Program-made: the position numbers and the translations under genes
Shown: positions 18,701 to 27,884 of the stretch, in pieces
Layout: every line of letters starts with the position of its first letter
Position numbering within the stretch: position 1 is the stretch's first letter
DNA from: Methylotenera sp.
Lineage (GTDB): Bacteria; Pseudomonadota; Gammaproteobacteria; Burkholderiales; Methylophilaceae
Assembly (NCBI GenBank): GCA_030655015.1
Contig: JAURWJ010000032.1
Coordinates: forward strand, 1-42,234
DNA: 42,234 bases
Direction of reading: 5' to 3'
Notes under the pieces: model-generated
Seen by the model: only the letters and a program-made list of their open reading frames with translations
Told to the model about the DNA's origin: nothing
Database searches by the model: none

Positions 18701-19522
18701 TTAAACTGCCACCTGCCCCTTAATCGCAGGGTGCGGGTCATAACCATCCAACGTAAAATCTTCAAACTTAAAATCAAAAATATCATGCACTTCAGGATTG
18801 ATATGCATGGTAGGCAAGGCACGTGGTGACCGTTGTAATTGCTCATTCACTTGATCAAAGTGATTAGCGTAAATGTGCGCATCACCTAATGTGTGGACAA
18901 AGTCGCCCAATTTCAGATTACACACCTGCGCCACCATCATGGTGAGCAATGCATAAGAAGCAATATTAAAAGGCACGCCAAGGAAGATGTCTGCACTGCG
19001 CTGATATAACTGGCAGCTTAATTTTGATCTTTGATCAGCCTCGTCTGGCAATGCTGGTGCAACGTAAAACTGAAAAAATGCATGACATGGCGGCAGTTTC
19101 ATTTGATCCACATCGGCTACATTCCAAGCGGAAACAATTAATCGACGTGAATCAGGATTCTTTTTAATCGCCTCTACGACCTGTGCGATTTGATCTATAT
19201 GCGTACCATCCGGCTTTGGCCAATTACGCCACTGATAGCCATATACTGGGCCAAGGTTGCCATGCTCGTCTGCCCATTCATCCCAAATACGCACACCATT
19301 TTCTTGTAAATAAGCAATGTTAGTGCTACCTTGCAAAAACCAAAGCAATTCATGAATAATCGACTTTAAATGTACTTTTTTAGTCGTCAGCAGCGGAAAA
19401 CCATCAGCCAAGTTAAAACGCATTTGATAGCCAAATACAGAAAGCGTACCTGTACCAGTGCGGTCTTCTTTTTTATTACCATGCTGTAACACATGGTTAA
19501 GTAATTGCTGATAAACCTGCAT
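18701..19522 (-). CDS. thyA: Thymidylate synthase
   Basis: ThyA methylates dUMP to dTMP using methylene-tetrahydrofolate. The 273 residues include the catalytic Cys146 in [13 protein letters not shown], the phosphate-binding Arg in [32 protein letters not shown] and the C-terminal closing segment. About nine extra residues ([12 protein letters not shown]) stand before LSCQLYQRS compared with E. coli, explaining the length. It begins 5 bp after the thrC stop on the same strand, so it probably ends the alaA-hom-thrC-thyA series. Confidence 0.98.
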   Translation of the reverse strand: MQVYQQLLNHVLQHGNKKEDRTGTGTLSVFGYQMRFNLADGFPLLTTKKVHLKSIIHELLWFLQGSTNIAYLQENGVRIWDEWADEHGNLGPVYGYQWRNWPKPDGTHIDQIAQVVEAIKKNPDSRRLIVSAWNVADVDQMKLPPCHAFFQFYVAPALPDEADQRSKLSCQLYQRSADIFLGVPFNIASYALLTMMVAQVCNLKLGDFVHTLGDAHIYANHFDQVNEQLQRSPRALPTMHINPEVHDIFDFKFEDFTLDGYDPHPAIKGQVAV

Positions 19523-19527
19523 ATTAG

Positions 19528-20958
19528 TTAGCTCGTTTTTTCTACAATAAACTGTTTTATCGCGGCAGAATCAGCATCCATCACCGTAAACTTCTGTGGC
19601 AATGCCTCAATACCATTCAGCGCTGCTGGGCGCTCTGGCGCATGCCCTAAAGCCTCAACAATCGAATCCTCAAACTTGGCAGCCAATGCTGTTTCTAACA
19701 CCAGCATTGGTGTTTTTTGATCAAAATATTCTAAGGCTACTTTAAGGCCATCCGCCGTATGGGTATCAATCACCACATCATATTTAGCCTGGGTTTCTCG
19801 AATCGTTTGCAGACGATTTTCATGATTACTACTGCCAGATACAAACCCATAGTCAGCGATTTTTGCATAATAGCCGTCTGCATTTAAATCAAAACTATTA
19901 CCGCTATCGACCTTACTCCACAACGCACGTGTTTTATCACTATCACGACCTACCAAATCAAATACAAAGCGCTCAAAATTTGAAGCTTTGCTGATGTCCA
20001 TCGACGGGCTTGAGGTGTGGTACGTTTTTGCTGAACCGCGTGGGCTATAAACACCCGTTTTAAAGAACTCATCCAACACATCGTTTTCATTAGTGGCTAC
20101 AATCAGTTTATCAATCGGCAAACCCATCATACGCGCAATGTGGCCTGCGCATACATTACCAAAATTACCAGATGGCACAGAAAAGTTTACTTTTTGCGCA
20201 TTATTTTCAGTCACTGCAAAGTAACCTTTAAAATAATAAACTACTTGCGCAACGATACGCCCCCAGTTGATAGAGTTTACCGCACCTATTTTATATTGTG
20301 CTTTAAAGGCTGCATCATTAGATACGGCTTTTACCATATCCTGACAATCATCAAACACGCCGTTTACTGCAATGTTGTAGATGTTTTCATCTTGTAGACT
20401 AAACATTTGTGCTGTTTGAAAACGGCTCATTTTTTTATGCGGTGACAGCATAAATACACGAATACCTTTTTTACCGCGCATCGCATATTCTGCAGCTGAA
20501 CCAGTATCGCCAGAAGTTGCTCCTAAAATATTGGTAGTTTTACCTTCTTTGGTCAGCACATATTCAAACAGATTGCCTAACAACTGCATCGCCATGTCTT
20601 TAAAAGCCAGCGTAGGACCGTTAGAAAGGCTCAATAGATACAGATTATCTTCTAACTTAAGTGTTGGCGTAATATCTGCGGCATTCTGCCCTTTACGCGT
20701 AAAGCCATAAACATCTGCGCGGTAAGTTTTATCGATAATCGCCTTTAAGTCAGCGGCTGGAATGTCATCGACAAAACGCGACAGAATGGCAAAAGCTAAA
20801 TCCGCATAAGATAAGCCACGCATTGCTGTTAAGTCAGCATCGGTGAATTGCGGGTAGCTTTCTGGCAGGTACAAACCGCCATCTGGCGCTAGACCTCCAA
20901 GTAAAATCTGGCTAAAACTTAAAGCAGGCGATTGCCCGCGTGTGCTGATGTATTTCAT
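19528..20958 (-). CDS. thrC: Threonine synthase
   Basis: This PLP enzyme converts O-phosphohomoserine to threonine. The 476-residue protein is of the longer proteobacterial form, starting [33 protein letters not shown]. The PLP lysine lies in [16 protein letters not shown] and the phosphate loop is [16 protein letters not shown]. hom, the previous step, lies upstream on the same strand but is separated by the GIY-YIG gene and its repeats. In related betaproteobacteria hom and thrC are usually adjacent. Confidence 0.98.
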   Translation of the reverse strand: MKYISTRGQSPALSFSQILLGGLAPDGGLYLPESYPQFTDADLTAMRGLSYADLAFAILSRFVDDIPAADLKAIIDKTYRADVYGFTRKGQNAADITPTLKLEDNLYLLSLSNGPTLAFKDMAMQLLGNLFEYVLTKEGKTTNILGATSGDTGSAAEYAMRGKKGIRVFMLSPHKKMSRFQTAQMFSLQDENIYNIAVNGVFDDCQDMVKAVSNDAAFKAQYKIGAVNSINWGRIVAQVVYYFKGYFAVTENNAQKVNFSVPSGNFGNVCAGHIARMMGLPIDKLIVATNENDVLDEFFKTGVYSPRGSAKTYHTSSPSMDISKASNFERFVFDLVGRDSDKTRALWSKVDSGNSFDLNADGYYAKIADYGFVSGSSNHENRLQTIRETQAKYDVVIDTHTADGLKVALEYFDQKTPMLVLETALAAKFEDSIVEALGHAPERPAALNGIEALPQKFTVMDADSAAIKQFIVEKTS

Positions 20959-20975
20959 TTAACCTCTCAAACATC

Positions 20976-21003
20976 CGTCATTCCAGCGAAAGCTAGAATC
21001 CAG
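20976..21003. repeat. Dispersed repeat, left flank of the GIY-YIG gene
   Basis: CGTCATTCCAGCGAAAGC followed by TAGAATCCAG belongs to the same GTCATTCC/GGAATCCAG family as the element at 7629-7713. It ends at the stop codon of the GIY-YIG gene. Confidence 0.65.
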
Positions 21004-21288
21004 TTACAACAAAGCGTGATATAAATCACTCCACTCTAAATTGTTTTTCTCTATTAATTCAATCTTCCAAGCACGTCTCCAAGCTTTAATATTTTCCTCT
21101 CTAGCAATCGCAGGTTCCATTGTTTCGTGAATTTCATAATAGACCAAAGTATGTACTAAATACCGTTTAGTAAATCCTTCAACCAAATCATTTTTATGTT
21201 GCCAAACCCGCTTTATCAAATCGGAAGTCACTCCTACATACAAGGTACCATTTTTCTTACTCGCTAAAATATATACACAAGGCTGCAT
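21004..21288 (-). CDS. GIY-YIG nuclease family protein
   Basis: This is a small 94-residue single-domain GIY-YIG protein of the UPF0213/YhbQ-like type. The GIY-YIG motif appears as CVYILASKKNGTLYVGVTSD (V-Y-I ... Y-V-G), followed by the conserved Arg in LIKRVWQHKND, and Glu in the IAREENIKAW segment. Such proteins are thought to cut DNA, but their biology is unclear. The gene sits between hom and thrC, flanked on both sides by copies of the GTCATTCC/GGAATCCAG repeat, which suggests that it was inserted together with them. Confidence 0.88.
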   Translation of the reverse strand: MQPCVYILASKKNGTLYVGVTSDLIKRVWQHKNDLVEGFTKRYLVHTLVYYEIHETMEPAIAREENIKAWRRAWKIELIEKNNLEWSDLYHALL

Positions 21289-21294
21289 GTTTGC

Positions 21295-21381
21295 CTAGAT
21301 TCCAGCTTTTCGCGCTCAATCTTACCGCTTTAGCGGTCTAGATTGACGGTGATGACCTTTACGGTTACGTCGGAATGACGG
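21295..21381. repeat. Dispersed repeat, right flank of the GIY-YIG gene
   Basis: It opens with CTAGATTCCAGC and closes with CGTCGGAATGACGG, inverted relative to the left flank at 20976. Inside is a hairpin at 21317-21345 (CAATCT.ACCGCT, loop TT, AGCGGT..AGATTG). It ends nine bases before the hom stop codon. Confidence 0.65.
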
Positions 21382-21389
21382 TCAGTTCA

Positions 21390-22700
21390 TTATTTAGCAA
21401 GCTCTTCCATACGGATGCGCACGACCTTGCCCGTAATTTCAGCCAAAGACTCAATAGCAGTAATGGCGGCATTCATATTTTTTTCAACAGTAATATGCGT
21501 CAGAATTACAATGTCGGCCTCTGTTTCATTTTCATCAGGCTCTTTTTGCATCATCGCATCGATAGAAATTTCACGATCACCTAAAATTTTAGTGACATTT
21601 GCCAATACGCCTGGCTTGTCGCTTGCGCGTAAACGTAAGTAATAAGCACTTTGCACTTCATCAATTGGTAAAATAGGTAAATCTTGCACTTGATCTGGCT
21701 GGAATGCTAAATAAGGCACACGCTGTGCACTGGTTGCATCGATTAAACGTGCAACATCCATCAAATCGGCCACAACCGCACTTGCGGTTGGCTCTGCACC
21801 GGCACCGGCACCATAGTAAAGTGTCGGGCCAACTGCATCACCCTTCACTACGACAGCATTCATGGCGCCATTCACATTGGCGACCAAACGTTTTTCTGGA
21901 ATCAAGGTTGGATGCACGCGAAGCTCAACACCTTTGTCAGTACGCTTAGTGATGCCCAACAATTTAACGCGGTAACCTAACTCTTCAGCATACTTAATAT
22001 CAACCTGCTGTAATTTGGTAATGCCTTCTGTGTACGCCTGCTCAAACTTCATCGGCATACCGAAAGCAATCGCTGACATAATCGTCAGTTTATGTGCCGC
22101 ATCAATGCCTTCAACATCAAACGTTGGGTCTGCCTCTGCATAACCCAAGCGTTGCGCTTCGCCCAGAACATCAGAAAAATTCAGGCCTTTTTCGCGCATT
22201 TCTGTCAAGATAAAATTAGTCGTGCCATTGATAATACCGGCAACCCATTCAATACGGTTAGCGCCCAAGCCTTCACGTAGCGCTTTAATAATAGGAATAC
22301 CGCCAGCCACCGCAGCTTCAAACGCAACAATCACGTTATTGGCTTTGGCTGCTGCAAATATTTCATTGCCATGCAGAGCAATCAGCGCTTTATTGGCCGT
22401 CACTACATGTTTTTTATTCGCAATCGCCTTCAGCACTAACTCACGGCTCAATGTATAGCCGCCTATCAACTCAACGACCACACCTACCGCAGGGTTATTT
22501 ACTACGGCAAATGCATCATCCGTAACATCAACGTTGCCCGCAATCGCTTTTGCATGCTCAATATTTCTATCTGCCACTTGCACAACTTTGATTTCCACAC
22601 CAGTACGGCGGGTAATTTCCGCTGCATTACGTGTTAAAACGCTATAAGTACCACCACCTACTGTGCCTAAGCCTAATATGCCTACATTTAACTGTTTCAA
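21390..22700 (-). CDS. hom: Homoserine dehydrogenase
   Basis: This enzyme reduces aspartate semialdehyde to homoserine for threonine and methionine synthesis. The 436 residues have an N-terminal Rossmann domain (VGILGLGTVGGG), the catalytic domain with GIINGTTNFILTEM and YAEADPTFDVEGIDAAHKL, and a C-terminal ACT domain (about 350-430, YYLRLRASDKPGVLANVTKI) for feedback inhibition. The start codon is TTG at 22698-22700, overlapping the alaA stop (TTGA), with a GGAG ribosome site seven bases upstream. No ATG could serve without removing the nucleotide-binding strand. Confidence 0.97.
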   Translation of the reverse strand: MKQLNVGILGLGTVGGGTYSVLTRNAAEITRRTGVEIKVVQVADRNIEHAKAIAGNVDVTDDAFAVVNNPAVGVVVELIGGYTLSRELVLKAIANKKHVVTANKALIALHGNEIFAAAKANNVIVAFEAAVAGGIPIIKALREGLGANRIEWVAGIINGTTNFILTEMREKGLNFSDVLGEAQRLGYAEADPTFDVEGIDAAHKLTIMSAIAFGMPMKFEQAYTEGITKLQQVDIKYAEELGYRVKLLGITKRTDKGVELRVHPTLIPEKRLVANVNGAMNAVVVKGDAVGPTLYYGAGAGAEPTASAVVADLMDVARLIDATSAQRVPYLAFQPDQVQDLPILPIDEVQSAYYLRLRASDKPGVLANVTKILGDREISIDAMMQKEPDENETEADIVILTHITVEKNMNAAITAIESLAEITGKVVRIRMEELAK

Positions 22701-23944
22701 GCTTTTGCTCCATCTGATTTTGAACCGTGTTTTTTTCTATAATTTTTCAAGAACCTGGCAATACGTTTAATCGCCTCGGTCAAATCATCCACGTTAGGTA
22801 AAAATACCACGCGGAAATGATCTGGAGTCTTCCAATTAAACCCTGTGCCCTGTACTAATAATACTTTTTCTTCCAGCAGCAAATCTAAAATAAACTGCTG
22901 ATCGTCTTTAATCGGATAAATTTCCGGGTCTAATTTTGGAAACAAATACATCGCCGCCTGCGGTTTTGTGCAACTCACCCCTGGAATTGCATTCAGTAAC
23001 TCATAAGCAATGTCGCGCTGTTTACATAAGCGCCCTTCTGGCGCCACCAAATCATCTATACTTTGGTAACCACCTAGTGCTGTTTGAATTGCAAGCTGAC
23101 CAGGTACATTGGCACACAATCGCATCGAAGCCAGCATATTGAGGCCTTCAATGTAATCTTTTGCGTATTCTTTCTCTCCGCTTAACACCATCCAGCCTGC
23201 ACGATAACCACAGGTACGATAATTTTTTGATAACCCATTAAAAGTCACGAATAAAACATCATCTGCCAGCGAGGCGATGGACGTATGCACATTGCCATCG
23301 TATAAAACTTTATCGTAAATCTCATCGGCAAAAACAACCAAGCTGTGGTGACGGGCAATCTCTATGATGCCTTCCAGAATTTCACGTGGGTATAAAGCGC
23401 CAGTAGGGTTGTTGGGGTTAATCACCACAATACCGCGTGTATTTGCGGTAATTTTAGACTCAATATCTTTTAAGTCTGGCATCCAACCTGTCGCTTCATC
23501 GCACAGATAATGACGTGCCGTGCCGCCAGCCAAGTTTACTGCAGCTGTCCATAACGGGTAATCTGGCATCGGCACCAGCACTTGGTCACCATTATTGAGC
23601 AAGCCCTGCATCGCCATCACAATCAATTCAGAAACACCGTTACCAATGATGATGTCATCCACCGTCACGCCTTGAATATGCTTACTTTGCGTGTAGTGCA
23701 TAATCGCTTTGCGTGGCTCAAACAAGCCCTTGCTATCAGTATAGCCACCCGCCTTAGCCATATTACGAATGACATCTTGCTGAATTTCTTCAGGCACTTC
23801 AAAACCAAACGCGGCTGGGTTACCAATGTTCAGCTTAATAATACGCTGACCTTCTTCTTCCATTTGGCGGGCGCGCTGCAACACCGGACCACGAATATCG
23901 TAGCAAACGTTAGCAAGCTTGTTGGATTTTTCTATTTTTTGCAT
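22697..23944 (-). CDS. alaA: Alanine/glutamate-pyruvate aminotransferase (AlaA-like)
   Basis: This is a class I PLP aminotransferase of 415 residues. The N-terminus ANVCYDIRGPVLQRARQMEE and LNIGNPAAFGFEVPEEI are characteristic of AlaA/YfbQ. The PLP lysine is in FNGLSKNYRTCGYRAGW, and GIVVINPNNPTGALYP is the substrate-site segment. Its usual reaction is pyruvate plus glutamate to alanine plus 2-oxoglutarate. The last four bases overlap the hom start, so the two genes are translationally coupled; alaA-hom adjacency is frequent in betaproteobacteria. Confidence 0.93.
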   Translation of the reverse strand: MQKIEKSNKLANVCYDIRGPVLQRARQMEEEGQRIIKLNIGNPAAFGFEVPEEIQQDVIRNMAKAGGYTDSKGLFEPRKAIMHYTQSKHIQGVTVDDIIIGNGVSELIVMAMQGLLNNGDQVLVPMPDYPLWTAAVNLAGGTARHYLCDEATGWMPDLKDIESKITANTRGIVVINPNNPTGALYPREILEGIIEIARHHSLVVFADEIYDKVLYDGNVHTSIASLADDVLFVTFNGLSKNYRTCGYRAGWMVLSGEKEYAKDYIEGLNMLASMRLCANVPGQLAIQTALGGYQSIDDLVAPEGRLCKQRDIAYELLNAIPGVSCTKPQAAMYLFPKLDPEIYPIKDDQQFILDLLLEEKVLLVQGTGFNWKTPDHFRVVFLPNVDDLTEAIKRIARFLKNYRKKHGSKSDGAKA

Positions 23945-24033
23945 AAATTTTGAGATGAAATGCCAGCAACTTTTAGCCGACTTAATAAAGTATGCTATCT
24001 TACCTTTTCACCCTACATCAAGCAATGCAAAGC

Positions 24034-24417
24034 ATGAAACTACACCTCACACAAGCCGAAGGAAACAATCTAATCACGGGCATTACTGACGATGCAATAC
24101 TGATCAATCATCGCCCCTACTCAACATGCTTAATTGTGATGCCAAACACACTAGTGACTGATTGGCGGTCAAACACCGTTAATCAATTGTCATTTGAAAC
24201 GTTAACCGCCGATGACTTTGAAAAAATTGCCGCATTAAAACCAGAAGTGGTATTACTGGGCACTGGTAAAACGCATCGATTTTTACACCCAAAACTAAAC
24301 GCAGCGCTCACCCAACAGGGGGTTGCAGTGGAGTGCATGACTACCGCAGCGGCTTGCAGAACTTACAATATATTGATGAGCGAGGGGCGTGAAGTGGCGG
24401 CAGCTTTACTGCTTTAG
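24034..24417 (+). CDS. Mth938-like (DUF498) domain protein
   Basis: This small cytosolic protein of the Mth938/DUF498/NDUFAF3-like family has 127 residues from the chosen start. Family members usually open with MKLHLT-like sequence, which is why the ATG at 24034 is preferred over upstream ATGs at 23992 and 24025 in the same frame. The core shows LVMPNTLV-like TCLIVMPNTLVTDW, PEVVLLGTGKTHRFL and VECMTTAAACRTYNIL, typical of the family. Its function is unknown; mitochondrial relatives act in complex I assembly. It is divergent from alaA and convergent with the EAL gene. Confidence 0.82.
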   Translation: MKLHLTQAEGNNLITGITDDAILINHRPYSTCLIVMPNTLVTDWRSNTVNQLSFETLTADDFEKIAALKPEVVLLGTGKTHRFLHPKLNAALTQQGVAVECMTTAAACRTYNILMSEGREVAAALLL

Positions 24418-24431
24418 AGCATAGAACCTAT

Positions 24432-25796
24432 TTACAGGGGCGATTTAGAGATAAAAACATCAAATTTGCTGATAGGTAAAGGATGACTAAACCAATACCC
24501 TTGAAATTCATAACAACCGTTTTCTAATAAAAACTGCTGTTGCGCTTCGGTTTCAACACCTTCTGCAACCACCTTGAGGCCTAGATCCCGCCCTAAGGCA
24601 ATGATAGTACGTGCGATGGCTGCATCATGGTAATCAGTCAGAATATCTCGCACAAATGACTGGTCGATTTTTAATTGATCTAACGGCAGGCGCTTAAGAT
24701 AACTAAGCGATGAATAACCCGTGCCAAAATCATCCAAAGCGACACCAATTCCTGCTTGCTTCAAAAGCATCATTTTCGTAATGACTTCTTCTACATTCTC
24801 AAGCAAAATACTTTCAGTAAGCTCCAGCTTTAAACGGGTAGCATCAATACCCGTGCGCTTAATTAAAGCAAGTACTTTTGACACAAACTTCGCCTCATGA
24901 AACTGCTGAGCATTGACGTTTACTGATAGAGTCAAATGCGCTGCATCTTTTTTAGACGCCCACAGCACCAATTGGTGGCAAGCGGTATTTAATACCCAAT
25001 GCCCGATTGGGTTCATCAAACCCATATTTTCCGCCACTGGAATAAACTCCGCAGGAGACACTAGCCCACGCTCGGGATGATGCCAGCGAATAAGTGCTTC
25101 TGCACCAAACACCTTACCCGTTTGATCTACCTGCGGCTGATAGTAAAGCTCAAACTGATGATCTAACAGTGCAATAGTTAACTCGTTGCCGGCCTGTGTC
25201 CGCAAAACAAAATCTGACTGGATAATATATAGGATCAAACACAGCAAGCCGGTCGCAATTAAACTGTTACCCCATGCTCCAAACACGCGCACATCATCTA
25301 TAACAACATACTGCGTTGCAAACCCAAAATAGGTGCTGGAAAATACAACGAAGGCAGCCATGCAAGATAAAAAGAAGCTGTACCTCAGCCACTTATGTTC
25401 ATTTTTAAGTAACAAGTAGCCATAAAATGCCAGCAATAAAAAGTAATGATGCACAGCTCTTGGTGCTGAAATACTAGGAACATCTAAAAACAGACTCATG
25501 CCTAAAATCATGGCGAACAAACTTGATAGCAATAAAAAAGCCGCACTACGTATGCGGCTTTTTCTTGTTAAAACTAGCGTTACAGCTCCCAAAATTACCA
25601 GTAAGCCATCTACCCATGCGATAGACCATGCCCCAGAGTAAATTAGGAACACCACCCATGCCGTCCCCACCAACATTAGCGCCAAACTACCTACCTCTAA
25701 GGCAATTTTTACACGATGCTCATGCACATCATCCAATGGGCTAATTGAAAAATAGTCTGAAACGCGTTGCAACGGGTTTGTCATTTTTATCAGCAT
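24432..25796 (-). CDS. Membrane-bound EAL-domain cyclic-di-GMP phosphodiesterase
   Basis: The N-terminal 200 residues hold about six membrane helices without a recognisable sensor domain. Residues about 205-450 form an EAL domain with its catalytic signatures intact: EALIRWHHPERG, the metal-binding NVNAQQF and LELTES, DDFGTGYSS, KIDQSFV and VAEGVETEAQQ. It should hydrolyse c-di-GMP to pGpG. There is no GGDEF domain, so synthesis is not expected. It is a single gene upstream of fabB on the same strand, with about 70 bp between them. Confidence 0.92.
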   Translation of the reverse strand: MLIKMTNPLQRVSDYFSISPLDDVHEHRVKIALEVGSLALMLVGTAWVVFLIYSGAWSIAWVDGLLVILGAVTLVLTRKSRIRSAAFLLLSSLFAMILGMSLFLDVPSISAPRAVHHYFLLLAFYGYLLLKNEHKWLRYSFFLSCMAAFVVFSSTYFGFATQYVVIDDVRVFGAWGNSLIATGLLCLILYIIQSDFVLRTQAGNELTIALLDHQFELYYQPQVDQTGKVFGAEALIRWHHPERGLVSPAEFIPVAENMGLMNPIGHWVLNTACHQLVLWASKKDAAHLTLSVNVNAQQFHEAKFVSKVLALIKRTGIDATRLKLELTESILLENVEEVITKMMLLKQAGIGVALDDFGTGYSSLSYLKRLPLDQLKIDQSFVRDILTDYHDAAIARTIIALGRDLGLKVVAEGVETEAQQQFLLENGCYEFQGYWFSHPLPISKFDVFISKSPL

Positions 25797-25868
25797 GAGT
25801 AGTTTATCTAAATATTTTGCTAAACGACCTTTTTAAAAGAGGATTTTCTAAGCTTACATAAAATGAGT

Positions 25869-27104
25869 TTAAAGTCCTTTGCGTGAGAACGTCAGCGTTG
25901 CATTAGTCCCACCAAAGCCGAAACTATTAGATAACGCCGTTTCAATCTTCACATTCTCAATCGCAGTACGTACTATATTTAAGCCTTCCGCCGCTGGGTC
26001 TAATGTTTCAATGTTGGCAGAAGCGGCAATGAAGTTATTTTCCATCATAATCAAGGTGTAAATTGCTTCATTCACGCCCGCGGCACCAAGGGCATGACCT
26101 GAAAGCGATTTAGTCGAAGCAATCGCCACTGGGTTATTTGTGCCAAATACTTCACGGATTGCTTCTAACTCTTTGGTGTCACCCACTGGCGTACTGGTGC
26201 CATGCGTGTTGATGTAATCGATTTTATCAATTTGTTTGCCATCATGCCCTTGCAAAGCCATGCGCATGCAACGCACAGCACCCTCGCCGCTTGGCGCCAC
26301 CATGTCATACCCATCAGAAGTTGCTCCATAACCTACTACCTCAGCATAGATTTTTGCGCCACGCGCTTTAGCGTGCTCGTATTCTTCTAATACGACAATA
26401 CCGCCACCACCAGAAATCACAAAACCGTCACGGTTTGCATCATACGTGCGTGAGGCTTTATCAGGCGTTTCGTTATATTTGCTGCTCAATGCACCCATTG
26501 CATCAAACATAAATGACAGCGTCCAATGCTCTTCTTCAGCACCACCCGCAAAGATAACATCTTGCTTACCCAATTGAATTTGCTCTACGCCCGCGCCGAT
26601 ACAATGCGCACTGGTGGAACATGCAGAGCTAATTCCGTAATTAATCCCCTTAATTTTTGCACCTGTAGCAAGACATGCTGATACACCGCTCGCCATCGCT
26701 TTTGTCACCATATATGGGCCTACGCGGCGCACACCTTTTTCACGTAGCGTATCAATGCCCTCTAAAATACTTTGATGCGAGGCTCCACCTGCGCCTACAA
26801 TCAACCCTGTACGCACATTAGATACCATTTCTTCAGGCAACTGAGAATCCGCAATAGCTTCTTGCATCGCAAGCCAGGCGTAAGCATGACCTTTTGCCAT
26901 AAAGCGCATCAATTTACGGTCTATTAGCTCTTCTACATTCAGATTTTTGATAGAACCCGCTACGTGCGAGCGCAAGCCCATTGCAGCGTATTCCGGTTGA
27001 TAAGTAATCCCTGACTTGCCCGCTTTCAGGCTCGCCAACACCTCAGCTTTATTGTTTCCTAAACTAGAAACAATACCAAACCCCGTAACGACGACACGAC
27101 GCAT
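25869..27104 (-). CDS. fabB: 3-oxoacyl-ACP synthase I
   Basis: This condensing enzyme elongates acyl chains and is needed for unsaturated fatty acids. The 411-residue protein has the nucleophile Cys162 in [14 protein letters not shown], and the two catalytic histidines in [11 protein letters not shown] and [12 protein letters not shown]. The pairing with fabA 45 bp upstream on the same strand shows the FabA-FabB anaerobic unsaturated fatty acid pathway. Confidence 0.97.
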   Translation of the reverse strand: MRRVVVTGFGIVSSLGNNKAEVLASLKAGKSGITYQPEYAAMGLRSHVAGSIKNLNVEELIDRKLMRFMAKGHAYAWLAMQEAIADSQLPEEMVSNVRTGLIVGAGGASHQSILEGIDTLREKGVRRVGPYMVTKAMASGVSACLATGAKIKGINYGISSACSTSAHCIGAGVEQIQLGKQDVIFAGGAEEEHWTLSFMFDAMGALSSKYNETPDKASRTYDANRDGFVISGGGGIVVLEEYEHAKARGAKIYAEVVGYGATSDGYDMVAPSGEGAVRCMRMALQGHDGKQIDKIDYINTHGTSTPVGDTKELEAIREVFGTNNPVAIASTKSLSGHALGAAGVNEAIYTLIMMENNFIAASANIETLDPAAEGLNIVRTAIENVKIETALSNSFGFGGTNATLTFSRKGL

Positions 27105-27149
27105 TTCGTGCTCCTTAAAAACTTTTTTATTCTAATTAAAATTATCTAT

Positions 27150-27665
27150 TTAAAAATTATCTGTGCGTGTGAACAAACCTACACGCAGATCACTGGCCAC
27201 ATAAATTTCACGACCGTCCAGAGTCATGGTGGCATCCGCTAGGCCCATCACCAATTTACGCATAATCACGCGTTTTAAATCAATGGTATAAGTCGCCATT
27301 TTAGCAGTTGGCAATACTTGTCCAGTAAACTTCACCTCGCCAGCACCTAGTGCTCGTCCACGACCAGGCCCGCCCATCCAACCTAAATAAAAACCAACCA
27401 ACTGCCACATAGCATCTAAACCCAGACAACCAGGCATCACTGGGTCACCCGTAAAGTGACACTCAAAAAACCATAAGTCAGGCTTAATATCCAATTCGGC
27501 GATAATTTGACCGTTACCGTATTTACCACCATCTTCAGTAATAGAAACAATGCGGTCAAACATTAACATCGGTGGTAGTGGTAATTGCGCATTACCCGCA
27601 CCAAACATCTCGCCACGACCACATTTAAGTAATTCTTCTTTTGTAAAGCTATTTTGTTTTTGCAT
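27150..27665 (-). CDS. fabA: 3-hydroxydecanoyl-ACP dehydratase/isomerase
   Basis: FabA dehydrates 3-hydroxydecanoyl-ACP and isomerises the double bond, starting unsaturated fatty acid synthesis. At 171 residues it has the standard length. The active-site His70 is in [16 protein letters not shown] and Asp84 is in [12 protein letters not shown]. It is the first gene of a fabA-fabB unit and is divergent from the mxaR operon across about 220 bp. Confidence 0.98.
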   Translation of the reverse strand: MQKQNSFTKEELLKCGRGEMFGAGNAQLPLPPMLMFDRIVSITEDGGKYGNGQIIAELDIKPDLWFFECHFTGDPVMPGCLGLDAMWQLVGFYLGWMGGPGRGRALGAGEVKFTGQVLPTAKMATYTIDLKRVIMRKLVMGLADATMTLDGREIYVASDLRVGLFTRTDNF

Positions 27666-27791
27666 GATTCTAATTTTTTTATTTTAGGATGATTGCTATT
27701 TTCGCTGGAAAACCGAATTTACGAAAGCTTTATTCACTTTTTATCAGTATTTTTATCAAGTTTCAACGTAAATTTGCACAAATTTAAGCAA

Positions 27792-27813
27792 GGGTATACA
27801 GATCTGTTTACCC
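27792..27813. promoter_or_regulatory. 22-bp palindrome, possible operator of the mxaR operon
   Basis: GGGTATACAGA followed by TCTGTTTACCC is a near-perfect palindrome (10 of 11 pairs) centred on AGATCT. It overlaps the predicted -35 box, the place for a repressor or a class II activator. The regulator is not identifiable from the window. Confidence 0.55.
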
Positions 27814-27835
27814 CTGATAAAAAAACGTTTATGAT
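27807..27835 (+). promoter_or_regulatory. Predicted sigma-70 promoter of the mxaR operon
   Basis: A -35 box TTTACC (27807-27812) and a -10 box TATGAT (27830-27835) are separated by 17 bp. Transcription would start about 43 bases before the mxaR ATG. Confidence 0.5.
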
Positions 27836-27884
27836 GCGCTTAACTTCATTTTAACCATTTCAAAAAAAGAGTCTGGAAATTTCA

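Noticed and set aside
21317-21345. Rho-independent terminator for hom
   Set aside because: The hairpin is strong but no T run follows on the minus strand. It is better explained as part of the dispersed repeat.
24432-25796. Bifunctional GGDEF-EAL protein
   Set aside because: The region before the EAL domain is a run of membrane helices, with no GGDEF motif anywhere.
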